Assembly: GCA_900314395.1 (NCBI GenBank) | Contig: OMVB01000075.1 | Location: 1 to 41,065, forward strand | DNA: 41,065 bases | Direction of reading: 5' to 3' | From: an uncultured Prevotellaceae bacterium | GTDB taxonomy: Bacteria; Bacteroidota; Bacteroidia; Bacteroidales; UBA932 | Shown here: positions 24,815 through 31,513 of the stretch, in pieces | Layout of the letters: each line of letters starts with the position of its first letter | Numbering within the stretch: the stretch's first letter is position 1 | The notes under the pieces: generated by a model | Database searches by the model: none | The model's input: the letters and a program-made list of their open reading frames with translations, nothing else | What the model was told of the DNA's origin: nothing | Program-made: the position numbers and the translations under genes

Positions 24815-25012
24815 CTATTTTTTTCTGATTATCAAATCCACTTCTATACGCGTATTATCAGGGCGCAGGTCTGGAAACATATTATTTTCCAAAAGTATAT
24901 ATTCATCCGCTACGCCTGGGCCATGGGGCACCGTCAAAATAACCTGTCCGCCAATATCTCTTTCTACCCAGCCTTTTATTTTAAGGCACCAGTCGGTCTT
25001 GTTCTTTTTCAT
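24815..25012 (-). CDS. small protein, unknown
   Basis: 65 residues beginning MKKNKTDWCLKIKGWVERD. It has a beta-type pattern (VILTVPHGPG, RIEVDLIIRKK), suggesting a small barrel or sheet domain. Eight bp separate it from the downstream 267-residue gene and 3 bp from the upstream gene. No family recognised. Confidence 0.5.
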   Translation of the reverse strand: MKKNKTDWCLKIKGWVERDIGGQVILTVPHGPGVADEYILLENNMFPDLRPDNTRIEVDLIIRKK

Positions 25013-25015
25013 AAA

Positions 25016-25222
25016 CTAAAATGTATCTGGTTGATTAATATAAGTTTCATATTGGGCAACTGCATTTTCGGCATCCTCCCTACTTAAATAAGCATTTTGA
25101 AATCTTCTCTTATCTCTCTTGGAGTTTGCAGCATATCTACCTCGGTCATCCCTATCTTTCTTGGCGATGATATGACAAGGGATAACTTCGTGTTTATGTA
25201 CCGCCCAAAATACTTGTCTCAT
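25016..25222 (-). CDS. small basic protein, unknown
   Basis: 68 residues, with a basic stretch AANSKRDKRRFQ in the middle and a helical end (SREDAENAVAQYETY). The pattern of a short beta start (FWAVHKHEVIPCHIIAKKD) and one helix could be a nucleic-acid-binding mini domain, but there is no diagnostic motif. It follows the 273-residue gene by 3 bp. Confidence 0.5.
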   Translation of the reverse strand: MRQVFWAVHKHEVIPCHIIAKKDRDDRGRYAANSKRDKRRFQNAYLSREDAENAVAQYETYINQPDTF

Positions 25223-25225
25223 AGG

Positions 25226-26047
25226 CTATAACTTTTTGAGGTCGTTGTAAAGTGATTTGATTGCTTTGTCGCCAGTTGGCGGGACACCACTGTTTCCACT
25301 ATACCAAGCAAGGGCTTCCATCTGCACCTCGCTGGGTTTCCAATGAGGCTGAGGGCGGAGGGATTTGAGCCTATTTTCAAGCCAAGTCACCATCTTGTTA
25401 TTAGTTTCTCTTCCGCCATGAGATTCCTCGCACAGAGTTGCTATAATGCAGTTTAACATCCCCTCATCTTCTTTGTTCCATTCTGTGTGTCTTTTTCTCC
25501 ATCTTTCTACAAATAAGGTATTCTCTGGAAGATGAACTGTAGTTGCCTTTTCATCATCTATGAAACAGCAACGGAATCCACCATTGCTTTCACGCATGAT
25601 TACTGCATTCTTGCCATGATATTTATGGGCTGGCTGAAGTTCAGAAGGAGCATTTATCCAACAAGGGATAAGGCCCATGAATGTTTTGCCAATAGAGTAT
25701 TGCTCTGCGGGCTTCTGCTCCTTCTGCCTTTCGAGGTAGGCAATCAGTTTTTCTTTAGTTATGTCATCTCCTCTGTACTTTATACCATACTTATCACAAG
25801 CACCTTTTACTATGTGAATCAATGTTTTCCTTATCCTCTCATCCTCGCTCTCCGGCTTTTCTTCGGCTTCGGAAGAATCGATGAAGGAAAGAATCTGTTG
25901 ACATGTCTTCTGTTTCACTCTTTCAATAAGTTCATAAGTATTAAATCCCTGATTTTCAAAATCCTGTAAGCCTTCTTGACTTTTTCCTATAAGCCGTTCA
26001 ATCTCGGCCCTTATTTTCTCGATTTGTGTTTTCTCAATCTGTGTCAT
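25226..26047 (-). CDS. modular accessory protein of Bacteroides phages (unknown role)
   Basis: 273 residues with modules that recur in Bacteroides phages and prophages: an N-terminal coiled coil (RAEIERLIGKSQEGLQD), an ESEDERIRKTLI module followed by EKLIAYLERQKEQKP, a beta-rich centre (KNAVIMRESNGGFRCCFID), and a C-terminal WNKEDEGMLNCII ... WLENRLKSLRPQP ... WKPSEVQMEAL module. These pieces are known to be shuffled between phage genes. No enzymatic function is evident. It is the first gene downstream of promoter module E. Confidence 0.6.
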   Translation of the reverse strand: MTQIEKTQIEKIRAEIERLIGKSQEGLQDFENQGFNTYELIERVKQKTCQQILSFIDSSEAEEKPESEDERIRKTLIHIVKGACDKYGIKYRGDDITKEKLIAYLERQKEQKPAEQYSIGKTFMGLIPCWINAPSELQPAHKYHGKNAVIMRESNGGFRCCFIDDEKATTVHLPENTLFVERWRKRHTEWNKEDEGMLNCIIATLCEESHGGRETNNKMVTWLENRLKSLRPQPHWKPSEVQMEALAWYSGNSGVPPTGDKAIKSLYNDLKKL

Positions 26048-26065
26048 AATTAGTTATTTTCTTAA

Positions 26066-26152
26066 AATTTCCTTTTAACGCACTTTTGCGCTTTGGGGTA
26101 AGGGTTTATCATCTCCGCTGCTAAGGCGCGAATTTGAGGGGTTTATGCGCTA
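26066..26152 (-). promoter_or_regulatory. dispersed promoter-leader module, copy E
   Basis: It keeps the outer blocks of the module (upstream GCGCATAAACCCCTC and AATTCGCG; downstream GCAAAAGTGCGTTAAA). The spacer is altered (GATGATAAACCC) and the -7 reads TACCCCAAAG, so it matches the TAnnTTTG consensus only at TAnn. It fills the gap between the 96-residue gene and ATG 26047. Promoter activity is uncertain; the sequence homology to the other copies is clear. Confidence 0.5.
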
Positions 26153-26440
26153 AATACAACCATTCTCGCAATAATCCATATAATCAGCCCTTTCTTCCGC
26201 TGCCTTGTCTGCATATGCTTCGTCAAGATGCCGCTCCATGATGTAGTCCTCTATCGCTTCCATGAGTTCATCCGTCCTGTCCGCCTCATCCTTGAAATCC
26301 CATTCCAAGTACTGCATCCCCGAACCCCGCTCATCCGTACTCCACTCAAAGGACATCACTATTTCAATCTCCGCCTTACTGGCTGTAATGCCCAGCTCGC
26401 TAGTCTGTATCTTTACGACCTCCTCGTAGTACTCTCCCAC
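26150..26440 (-). CDS. small acidic protein, unknown
   Basis: 96 residues, strongly acidic (many D and E), with a beta start (VVKIQTSELGI, AEIEIVMSFEW) and a helical second half (ELMEAIEDYIMERHLDEAY). Acidic small phage proteins of this type are often DNA mimics, but nothing here shows that. It lies 4 bp after the 135-residue gene. Confidence 0.5.
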   Translation of the reverse strand: MGEYYEEVVKIQTSELGITASKAEIEIVMSFEWSTDERGSGMQYLEWDFKDEADRTDELMEAIEDYIMERHLDEAYADKAAEERADYMDYCENGCI

Positions 26441-26444
26441 GGCC

Positions 26445-26852
26445 TTATCCTCCTATCTTCTTGAATCCGCACAGAACCCGCTGCCCACCTTTGAAACCTA
26501 TGAACCGCGGCCTGTCTTCTGTCTCATCGGAAAGGAAGAATTTCACATCGTCCCCCTCTACGATAACCCCCTGTTCCTGCTCCAACCACATAGCCCGCTC
26601 GTATTCGATGCCGGCCCTGAACATAGCCTGACAAAAAGCCAAAACCTCCGAGCGCGTTGCAACATCTTTCAATGTCGGCTCGATTTTGCCCATGAACAAG
26701 GCCGTAAACGCATCGCCCTCCGTCTGGGCATACATTTCCCCGCTTGCATCGCTACGTAAGGAAATAAGGGCTTTTTTGAGCGATTCTGCAACTCCCTCCG
26801 ATACGAGGGGAAGCAGCTGCTCCAAATTCTTGATTGTCTCTTGTGTTTTCAT
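26445..26852 (-). CDS. unknown accessory protein with DET-P-G-x-K-x-G motif
   Basis: 135 residues. The N-terminal half is helical (IKNLEQLLPLVSEGVAESL); the C-terminal 35 residues end in LSDETEDRPRFIGFKGGQRV then LCGFKKIGG. A closely similar end (VNDETRNNPPLVGYKPGKKV) occurs in the 182-residue protein at 27055-27603, so the two share a C-terminal module. No function known. Confidence 0.5.
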   Translation of the reverse strand: MKTQETIKNLEQLLPLVSEGVAESLKKALISLRSDASGEMYAQTEGDAFTALFMGKIEPTLKDVATRSEVLAFCQAMFRAGIEYERAMWLEQEQGVIVEGDDVKFFLSDETEDRPRFIGFKGGQRVLCGFKKIGG

Positions 26853-26891
26853 ACTGTTAGTTTTTTAACTTGTAGATTACTGATTCATCCC

Positions 26892-27065
26892 TCAAAACTT
26901 TTTCTGCGGGCATTCCGCGACATCTATCAGATTCTTCCCGCCAGCCGCGTTGCAGAAGCGGTGCGTCGTGTAGTTGCGCTTGGGGTCCAGCTTGATTTCC
27001 TTGAAGGGGCAGCGCTCGCAATACTGGAGCATCGCCTTGACCTTCTTCCATTCGTCAGTCTTCAT
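26892..27065 (-). CDS. 57-residue cysteine-rich (zinc-finger-like) protein
   Basis: Start at ATG 27065 (MKTDEWKKVKAMLQ), overlapping the upstream gene stop by 11 bp. Cysteines occur as YCERCPF, then HRFCNAAGG, then AECPQ, so a Cys4 or Cys3His zinc site is plausible. The pattern of a CxxC pair, an NAAGG turn and a final Cys is unusual; no named domain fits. Confidence 0.55.
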   Translation of the reverse strand: MKTDEWKKVKAMLQYCERCPFKEIKLDPKRNYTTHRFCNAAGGKNLIDVAECPQKKF

Positions 27066-27603
27066 CTTCGTACATTTTAGCAAATTCCTCCGCCGTGTCT
27101 TGGTATAGGTCCCAGCGCAAGACCTTTTTCCCTGGCTTGTAGCCGACAAGAGGAGGGTTATTTCTTGTTTCATCATTGACAAGACGCACGGAGTCCATCT
27201 CCTTGCCGGTGCACCACAGCTTTTCAAGGAGCTGGTTCATCTGCTTTTCCTTGACAAGCGCAATCGGGTAGCCCTCCCACCGCTCCACTTTGTCATACGC
27301 CTCGTCATAGTAGCGCATCAGGTGGCCGATGATGACAAATTCGTGCGTAGTCTTGACAACCCCGGTAATGATGTAGTAGTCCTCGCAGTCTTCATCATAG
27401 CCAGAATCGGAAGCCAAGCGCCCGTCATAGAGAATCTTGTCGCACCGCTCCGGGTCGTAGTTGGAAATAATGCGGCCTATCAGTTCCGCAGGATTCTCCG
27501 GGTACAGATACCGCACACCGTATTTGATTTCTTCTCTCATTTCTCGTATTTTTTGCATCTGCGCAAGAATGCGCTCTGTAATCATTTCATAAACGTTTGC
27601 CAT
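27055..27603 (-). CDS. unknown accessory protein
   Basis: 182 residues. The N-terminus is a basic helix (ERILAQMQKIREMREEIKYG); the middle is beta-rich with many acidic residues around SGYDEDCEDYYIITGVV; the C-terminus holds the module NDETRNNPPLVGYKPGKKV also seen at the end of the 135-residue neighbour (26445-26852). The leader before its ATG shares short text (ggttattattaa) with the leader of the second 54-residue paralogue. Confidence 0.5.
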   Translation of the reverse strand: MANVYEMITERILAQMQKIREMREEIKYGVRYLYPENPAELIGRIISNYDPERCDKILYDGRLASDSGYDEDCEDYYIITGVVKTTHEFVIIGHLMRYYDEAYDKVERWEGYPIALVKEKQMNQLLEKLWCTGKEMDSVRLVNDETRNNPPLVGYKPGKKVLRWDLYQDTAEEFAKMYEDED

Positions 27604-27647
27604 AATTGTTTGGATTTGGGTTATTATTAAAGGCTGTTTTATCTTGG

Positions 27648-27812
27648 TTAATCTTCAAAAGGTTGTATATCATAGAGTTTGTAAGGCAGGTTCTCAATCC
27701 TTATGGCTGAACGTGCCTCTTTTTCTGCGGCCTTCTTGTTCTTTGCGTCAATCGCACGCATTACAGTTCTGTCGGTTCCGGGTTCTCCGTAAAAGATAAT
27801 GTAAGTTTTCAT
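27648..27812 (-). CDS. 54-residue protein, paralogue copy 1
   Basis: Begins MKTYIIFYGEPGTDRTVMRA and ends YDIQPFED. It differs from copy 2 (28512-28676) at only a few residues (A/T at position 20, F/L near the end). It is a small alpha/beta peptide with AKNKKAAEKEARSAI as its helix. Its promoter (27836-27866) and leader are near-identical to those of the 59-residue gene at 28727-28906. No function recognised. Confidence 0.7.
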   Translation of the reverse strand: MKTYIIFYGEPGTDRTVMRAIDAKNKKAAEKEARSAIRIENLPYKLYDIQPFED

Positions 27813-27835
27813 ATCGTTTGTTGTTTTTGTTGTTG

Positions 27836-27866
27836 CAAAGATACAAACAATTTTTGTATTTACAAA
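27836..27866 (-). promoter_or_regulatory. canonical Bacteroidales promoter, copy 1
   Basis: Minus-strand TTTG (caaa 27863-27866), exactly 19 bp, then TATCTTTG (27836-27843). Spacer and flanks are near-identical to 28930-28960 and 37533-37563. It drives the 54-residue copy 1 gene. Confidence 0.85.
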
Positions 27867-28030
27867 TTTTTTTTAACTTTTTTGATTTTTTTGCATTTTT
27901 TCTCATTCTCGGCCCTGTAGTAAATGAAAGGGCGGAACCTCACGGCTGCGCCCTTTCCTCTCCAAAAACAAACGATAATGATAGAATTCCCCCTGATGGG
28001 GGCAATGTTGCAAGAGGTGCAACAATCTTT
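27867..28030. other. non-coding stretch with three hairpins
   Basis: The 218-bp gap between ATG 27812 and the stop at 28031 contains the promoter above, an A/T-rich tract (27867-27905), a 9-bp perfect stem (gaaagggcg 27926-27934 with cgccctttc 27949-27957), a short ccccctgatggggg stem (27984-27997), and a palindrome gttgca-agagg-tgcaac (28007-28023) 8 bp after the end of the small membrane gene. The hairpins lie on the outgoing minus-strand transcript of the upstream genes and may act as terminators or RNA processing sites; none has a clean U-tract. Confidence 0.5.
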
Positions 28031-28141
28031 CTAATATCCCCCCAGAACAAGCTCAAGTATTACCGCCGAGCCGATTCCTGCGATTGCGCCTAAGATGTAT
28101 ATCGGCATCATTTCTGCAAAGTGTTTCCGTATCTTGCTCAT
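28031..28141 (-). CDS. 36-residue single-pass membrane protein
   Basis: MSKIRKHFAEMMPIYILGAI opens a short basic N-terminus and one hydrophobic helix (IYILGAIAGIGSAVILELVL). The ATG overlaps the upstream stop as ATGA (28138-28141), strong evidence that this very short frame is translated. Function unknown. Confidence 0.6.
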   Translation of the reverse strand: MSKIRKHFAEMMPIYILGAIAGIGSAVILELVLGGY

Positions 28142-28491
28142 AGAACGTCCTCCTGTAACTTTTTGCGAAGCTCTGCGCTCCTTTTTTCCAAGGTCGCCAG
28201 CTCCTTCTCGATAGCAACCTTCTTGGTGTAATTCTTAATGAAAGCCCCTGCATCTTTGAAAAGGGCATTTATTTTGTCTATACGCGTCACTATACAATCT
28301 CTTTCCGATAGCGAATTACCCCATTCTTGCTCATTATTATAAATGAAATCCTGATATGGTTTTTCGTAAAAATATATCTTTACTCCCCTGTCATTTACGG
28401 TAAATATCATACCGATATTTTTCTCATTAGCAATTTTCTCAAGGTCGTCCGCCTGAATAAAAAGGTCTTTAAGTGTGATGATTTTTTTCAT
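28138..28491 (-). CDS. unknown protein with C-terminal coiled coil
   Basis: 117 residues, starting MKKIITLKDLFIQADDLEK. A beta/alpha mixed first half (IGMIFTVNDRGVKIYFYEK) is followed by a charged coiled coil (KKVAIEKELATLEKRSAEL). It is coupled to the 36-residue membrane gene by ATGA overlap. No family recognised. Confidence 0.55.
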   Translation of the reverse strand: MKKIITLKDLFIQADDLEKIANEKNIGMIFTVNDRGVKIYFYEKPYQDFIYNNEQEWGNSLSERDCIVTRIDKINALFKDAGAFIKNYTKKVAIEKELATLEKRSAELRKKLQEDVL

Positions 28492-28511
28492 ATTCGTCTG
28501 TTTTATCTGGG

Positions 28512-28676
28512 TTAATCTTCTAAAGGTTGTATATCATAGAGTTTGTATGGCAGGTTCTCAATCCTTATGGCTGAACGTGCCTCTTTCTCTGCAGCCTTCT
28601 TGTTCTTTGCGTCAATCGTGCGCATTACAGTTCTGTCGGTTCCTGGTTCTCCGTAAAAGATAATGTAAGTTTTCAT
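28512..28676 (-). CDS. 54-residue protein, paralogue copy 2
   Basis: Begins MKTYIIFYGEPGTDRTVMRT and ends YDIQPLED. Nearly identical to copy 1 (27648-27812) at DNA level from the ATG through the stop. Here the leader (catattcgtctgtttta) matches the leader of the 117-residue gene, not that of copy 1, so the duplication exchanged the coding unit between different leaders. The longer open frame extending to 28748 is leader and hairpin, not coding. Confidence 0.7.
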   Translation of the reverse strand: MKTYIIFYGEPGTDRTVMRTIDAKNKKAAEKEARSAIRIENLPYKLYDIQPLED

Positions 28677-28705
28677 ATTCGTCTGTTTTATTTGGTTATT
28701 ATTAA

Positions 28706-28719
28706 GCCCCCGAAGGGGC
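28706..28719 (-). terminator. small UUCG-loop hairpin
   Basis: On the minus strand GCCCC-TTCG-GGGGC lies 8 bp after the stop of the 59-residue gene, followed by TTAATAATAACC and no real U run. It may be a weak terminator or protect the 3' end of the upstream message. Confidence 0.45.
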
Positions 28720-28726
28720 CTTGGTT

Positions 28727-28906
28727 CTATGCTTCTACAAACTTGCAATAATCAGTGGCATCCAAATTAAAGAAATCGGCCTTTGCCCTGCGAATCTTTG
28801 CGCGTCTGCGATTCTCTTTTTCTTCTGCGCTCTCTGCGTTGAGGGCCTTATTGAACATTGCTAAAAGCTCTGAATCTGAAATTGTGCAGTAATTTGTGTT
28901 TTTCAT
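28727..28906 (-). CDS. 59-residue basic helical protein, unknown
   Basis: Starts MKNTNYCTISDSELLAMFNK. The central part is a basic helix (EEKENRRRAKIRRAKADFF), and the C-terminus DATDYCKFVEA is acidic. The distribution would suit a nucleic-acid- or RNA-polymerase-binding peptide, but that is conjecture. It is the first gene after the second canonical promoter (28930-28960). Confidence 0.6.
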   Translation of the reverse strand: MKNTNYCTISDSELLAMFNKALNAESAEEKENRRRAKIRRAKADFFNLDATDYCKFVEA

Positions 28907-28929
28907 ATCGTTTGTTGTTTTTGTTGTTG

Positions 28930-28960
28930 CAAAGATACAAACTATTTTTGTATTTGCAAA
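28930..28960 (-). promoter_or_regulatory. canonical Bacteroidales promoter, copy 2
   Basis: Minus-strand TTTG (28957-28960), 19 bp, TATCTTTG (28930-28937). Identical in design, and nearly in sequence over about 85 bp including the leader down to the ATG, to copy 1 at 27836-27866. It drives the small-gene block downstream of the terminator at 29001-29023. Confidence 0.85.
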
Positions 28961-29000
28961 CTTTTTTTTAACTTTTTTTGATTTTTTTTAAAAATCTTCA

Positions 29001-29023
29001 AAAAAAAGGGGCCGAAGCCCCTT
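29001..29023 (-). terminator. strong intrinsic terminator ending the replication operon
   Basis: The minus strand has GGGGC-TTCG-GCCCC extended by AA/TT pairs (arms within 29006-29023), followed by at least seven U residues (29001-29007). It lies 12 bp after the stop of the 175-residue gene and upstream of the next promoter, so it marks a transcription-unit boundary. Confidence 0.9.
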
Positions 29024-29034
29024 GCAATAATACA

Positions 29035-29562
29035 TTATTTCCGTTCATACAATTCTTCAAAGGCTTTCCGCGCCATAACGTTGAAGTGATTCTCATCTAC
29101 ATAGACAATATATTCCCCTTCGTAGGCGTGCGAGAATACCATGCCGTATTGATTCAGGAATGTCACCTTCTCTCCGTCCCATTCCCCTCCACCGACAAAG
29201 GAAAGCACCCGCTCGATATTATTCCCCCGAACCTGCACCGCCGTTATCTCTTGCAGCCTTCGGCAGTACACCTCCCCGCCGTCCCTGTCTTTCTTGCGGA
29301 GGAGCATTGCCTGCGCCTCGCCCTGTTCATCATAATTAACCACAGCAACAAGAGTCCCATCCTGCGGAGATTCTATCTTTACAAGCCTATCACCCAGTCG
29401 CCCCCTGATAGCATCGGCCAAAGCCTTGAATACCTTCTCCTCCAGCTCCGTGGCGTTTATTAATATCGAGTACGTATCCTTCTGGAACGTTACCCTGCTG
29501 TCCCTGTCTGTAATACTCCTAATCATCAAGAGTAATTCACTATCCGTTGCGCTTAGTTTCAT
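29035..29562 (-). CDS. unknown protein, last gene of the replication block
   Basis: I use ATG 29562 (MKLSATDSELLLMIRSITD), 175 residues; an earlier Met 16 codons upstream would lengthen the overlap with the preceding gene from 23 to 71 bp. Alternating beta segments (TLVAVVNYDEQG, EGEYIVYVDENHF) suggest a compact alpha/beta fold. No motif recognised. It is followed immediately by the strong terminator. Confidence 0.55.
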   Translation of the reverse strand: MKLSATDSELLLMIRSITDRDSRVTFQKDTYSILINATELEEKVFKALADAIRGRLGDRLVKIESPQDGTLVAVVNYDEQGEAQAMLLRKKDRDGGEVYCRRLQEITAVQVRGNNIERVLSFVGGGEWDGEKVTFLNQYGMVFSHAYEGEYIVYVDENHFNVMARKAFEELYERK

Positions 29563-30052
29563 GGTTGATTTTTCTTTGAATTTCCTCCCACCCTTTTTTA
29601 TCCATTTCAACGACCTGTGGGTAGGCCGTCAGGAAGTCCATATATACCTGTTCCAGCCGCATTCCTTCCCTGCATTTATAGGGGATTTCTATCAACCTGC
29701 GAGGGTTGCGGAAGCGGTAGGCGTATTTCTTCATGTACTTTTCCCTGTCTTTCGGGAGAATCCCCAGTTCTGCCCATTCTTCATCCGTCAGTTGTGCAGG
29801 GTTCACTATCTGATACAGTTCCACCCAGCCACAGACAACTCCGCATTCCCTTCCCTCTATCGGCGGGGATTCCAGACTGCATACAAGAACATCCCCCCGG
29901 TACTTTACCGTCCGGCTCATGAAGACCACAGAACGTGCCGCCTTCCAACGTAGCGCGCTGACTTGCTCAATCCCTCTGGTAAGCAAGTCCGCCAGCGGCT
30001 GCGCTACGCCCCATGTCATCACTTTCTTAAGCATATCAGAACGGGAAGTCAT
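29540..30052 (-). CDS. ASCH-domain (PUA-like) protein
   Basis: 170 residues. The N-terminal half matches the ASCH layout: a W-x-x-x-x-P/L-ADLLTRGIEQVSALRW stretch (the G-x-x-x-V-E/S-x-R type helix), then KYRGDVLVCSLESPP (the RG-x-hydrophobic-x-hydrophobic strand) and GVVCGWVELYQI. ASCH domains bind RNA or modified nucleotides. The C-terminus with KKYAYRFRNPRRLIEIP is basic. It overlaps the SSB gene by 17 bp, placing it in the replication operon. Confidence 0.7.
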   Translation of the reverse strand: MTSRSDMLKKVMTWGVAQPLADLLTRGIEQVSALRWKAARSVVFMSRTVKYRGDVLVCSLESPPIEGRECGVVCGWVELYQIVNPAQLTDEEWAELGILPKDREKYMKKYAYRFRNPRRLIEIPYKCREGMRLEQVYMDFLTAYPQVVEMDKKGWEEIQRKINHETKRNG

Positions 30053-30407
30053 TAGAAGGGTCTGCCGGGGCTGCTTCTTTCTTCGAGATAAGGAACCGCA
30101 CTTCCTTCGCTATTATTTCCGTAACGGTTCGGGTTTCCCCTGCCTGTGTCTGATAGGTGCGGTTCTCGATGCTCCCCTCTACGCATAACAGGTCGCCTTT
30201 CTTGACGTATTTCTCTACGTTCTCCGCCAACTTTGAAAACTTCACTACTACGCGGTGCCATGTAGTAACAGCCTCCGCAACCGTTCCGTCCCTCTTTGTA
30301 TATCCCTTCTCTGTTGTCGCAAGAGAGAAATGCGCTTTCTTGCCGTCGTCAAAAGTCTTGACAACTGGGTTTTCCCCCACCCTGCCTATTAATATAACCT
30401 TATTCAT
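30036..30407 (-). CDS. ssb: single-stranded DNA-binding protein
   Basis: 123 residues with a clear OB-fold SSB: MNKVILIGRVGENPVVK at the start, FSLATTEKGYTKRDG, TTWHRVVVKFSKLAENV, YVKKGDLLCVEGSIENRTYQ. The C-terminus ends SNDFPF, the acidic-aromatic tail that recruits replication and repair proteins. It coats single strands during phage replication and recombination. It overlaps the HNH gene upstream by 8 bp and the ASCH gene downstream. Confidence 0.95.
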   Translation of the reverse strand: MNKVILIGRVGENPVVKTFDDGKKAHFSLATTEKGYTKRDGTVAEAVTTWHRVVVKFSKLAENVEKYVKKGDLLCVEGSIENRTYQTQAGETRTVTEIIAKEVRFLISKKEAAPADPSNDFPF

Positions 30408-30807
30408 AACCTAAGTACTCTTTTTTTAATTTGCTGATTGTCTTTTCATTCTTCGGATAAATTCGCATCCCTTCGCGGTTGCCATTCTCCCACGTAGAAT
30501 GACAACCGTGGCAAAGGATATTCACGTTCCTTGCATCATGGGCCATTTCGGGATATGCCCCCCGGCTAAGGATATGCGACACGTACACGGCGGAGTACCC
30601 CCGAAGCGGACGCCCGCATTCTTCGCACAGATGCGGCCTGTGCTCCCAGCACCAACGATAGAACCGAGCGTTCGTCTGGGGGCCGTGCCCCTTTCCAAAG
30701 AACTGCTCCTGTATTTCCCTGCGAATGCGCGGTGCCAGCTCCCACTCCATGAGGGGTTGCCGCCCAGCCTTTACCGCTGCATCGTATTCTTCCTTACTTG
30801 TTATCAT
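30400..30807 (-). CDS. HNH endonuclease
   Basis: 135 residues. A zinc-binding CEECGRPL (C61, C64) pairs with a second knuckle LCHGCHSTW (C99, C102), and the catalytic part reads YVSHILSRG ... H90 ... NVNILCHGCH, with H78 and N94/N96 as the HNH residues. Its place between SSB and a small gene in the replication block, far from the terminases, points to recombination or DNA processing and away from packaging. Confidence 0.85.
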   Translation of the reverse strand: MITSKEEYDAAVKAGRQPLMEWELAPRIRREIQEQFFGKGHGPQTNARFYRWCWEHRPHLCEECGRPLRGYSAVYVSHILSRGAYPEMAHDARNVNILCHGCHSTWENGNREGMRIYPKNEKTISKLKKEYLGYE

Positions 30808-30994
30808 TCGGCTCCGGGGTTATTTTCAAAACACTTACACCGACTTCTACCAAAGTAACGACGTCTTCCATAATCTTCTGCCGCTCGATGGGGACATCTT
30901 CTTTTCCTTGGATTTCTTTGCTCCAGGCCTTGACAACCTCCACTACCTTATGAGGGGGGAAGTTGAACGTAATAACTTCTTTTTTCTTTTCCAT
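30794..30994 (-). CDS. small charged protein, unknown
   Basis: 66 residues, start MEKKKEVITFNFPPHKVVEV. One beta segment and two amphipathic helices (VVKAWSKEIQGKED, KIMEDVVTLVEVGVSVLKI). It overlaps the HNH gene start by 14 bp. It is the last small gene before promoter module F. No family recognised. Confidence 0.5.
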   Translation of the reverse strand: MEKKKEVITFNFPPHKVVEVVKAWSKEIQGKEDVPIERQKIMEDVVTLVEVGVSVLKITPEPNDNK

Positions 30995-31019
30995 ATACTT
31001 AACTTTTTAGTTAATTTTT

Positions 31020-31109
31020 CAAAATCTTTGATTTAACGGGACTTTCGCGCAAAGGTATATAATTTATCGTTCCGCCTCGTCCGCGCTGAAATAGGGCCGT
31101 TTCTGCGCG
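31020..31109 (-). promoter_or_regulatory. dispersed promoter-leader module, copy F
   Basis: Perfect TACCTTTG -7 (31050-31057) with ACGATAAATTATA directly upstream, the CCCGTTAAATCAAAGATTTT leader downstream, and GCGCAGAAACGGCCC at the far upstream side. The -33 TTTG is not present at the expected spacing, so an activator or the conserved spacer may substitute. It precedes the 66-residue gene, HNH and SSB. Confidence 0.7.
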
Positions 31110-31113
31110 ATTC

Positions 31114-31512
31114 TCAAACAGCATCGGCATCTTCTAACACAAGATACAGATTCTCCGCGGCGAACTGCTTTGTAAAGTCTATAAGCTCCGACATCTCACA
31201 CTTTCCCATATCGGACACAGACAGGAGGCCGTCTTCCTGCTGACAGGCGGGACACTGGCTCCGTATCCACTCATCCGTCTCCGCCTTCGTCTTGCGCTCT
31301 CCGAGGTCGTACAGGGCCAGTTGAACACGCGGGACGATATAACCGAAGTAATACCCTCGCATCGCTGCCGTAGTCCCTCGCGGCTCCGCCTGTATGCTTA
31401 TGATAAGGCGGTTCCCGATGTTCTCTTTTAGGTAGGCATCCAGCTCCCCCCGGTACATTGCGAGAGTTCCATCCTTTGCAACAATCGCAGATAGTTTCAG
31501 TGTCCGGTTCAT
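31114..31512 (-). CDS. putative recombination-associated protein (NinB-like? weak)
   Basis: 132 residues. The segment LIISIQAEPRGTTAAMRGYYFGYIVPRVQLAL, broken by a helix, resembles the R-S-x-x-Q-N-x-Y-Y-W/F-G-x-V-x-P pattern of small phage recombination or DNA-binding proteins such as NinB relatives. A CPAC pair follows at about 87-90. It lies two genes downstream of a RuvC-like resolvase (31914-32432). The family link is weak; the recombination context is solid. Confidence 0.45.
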   Translation of the reverse strand: MNRTLKLSAIVAKDGTLAMYRGELDAYLKENIGNRLIISIQAEPRGTTAAMRGYYFGYIVPRVQLALYDLGERKTKAETDEWIRSQCPACQQEDGLLSVSDMGKCEMSELIDFTKQFAAENLYLVLEDADAV

Positions 31513-31513
31513 A

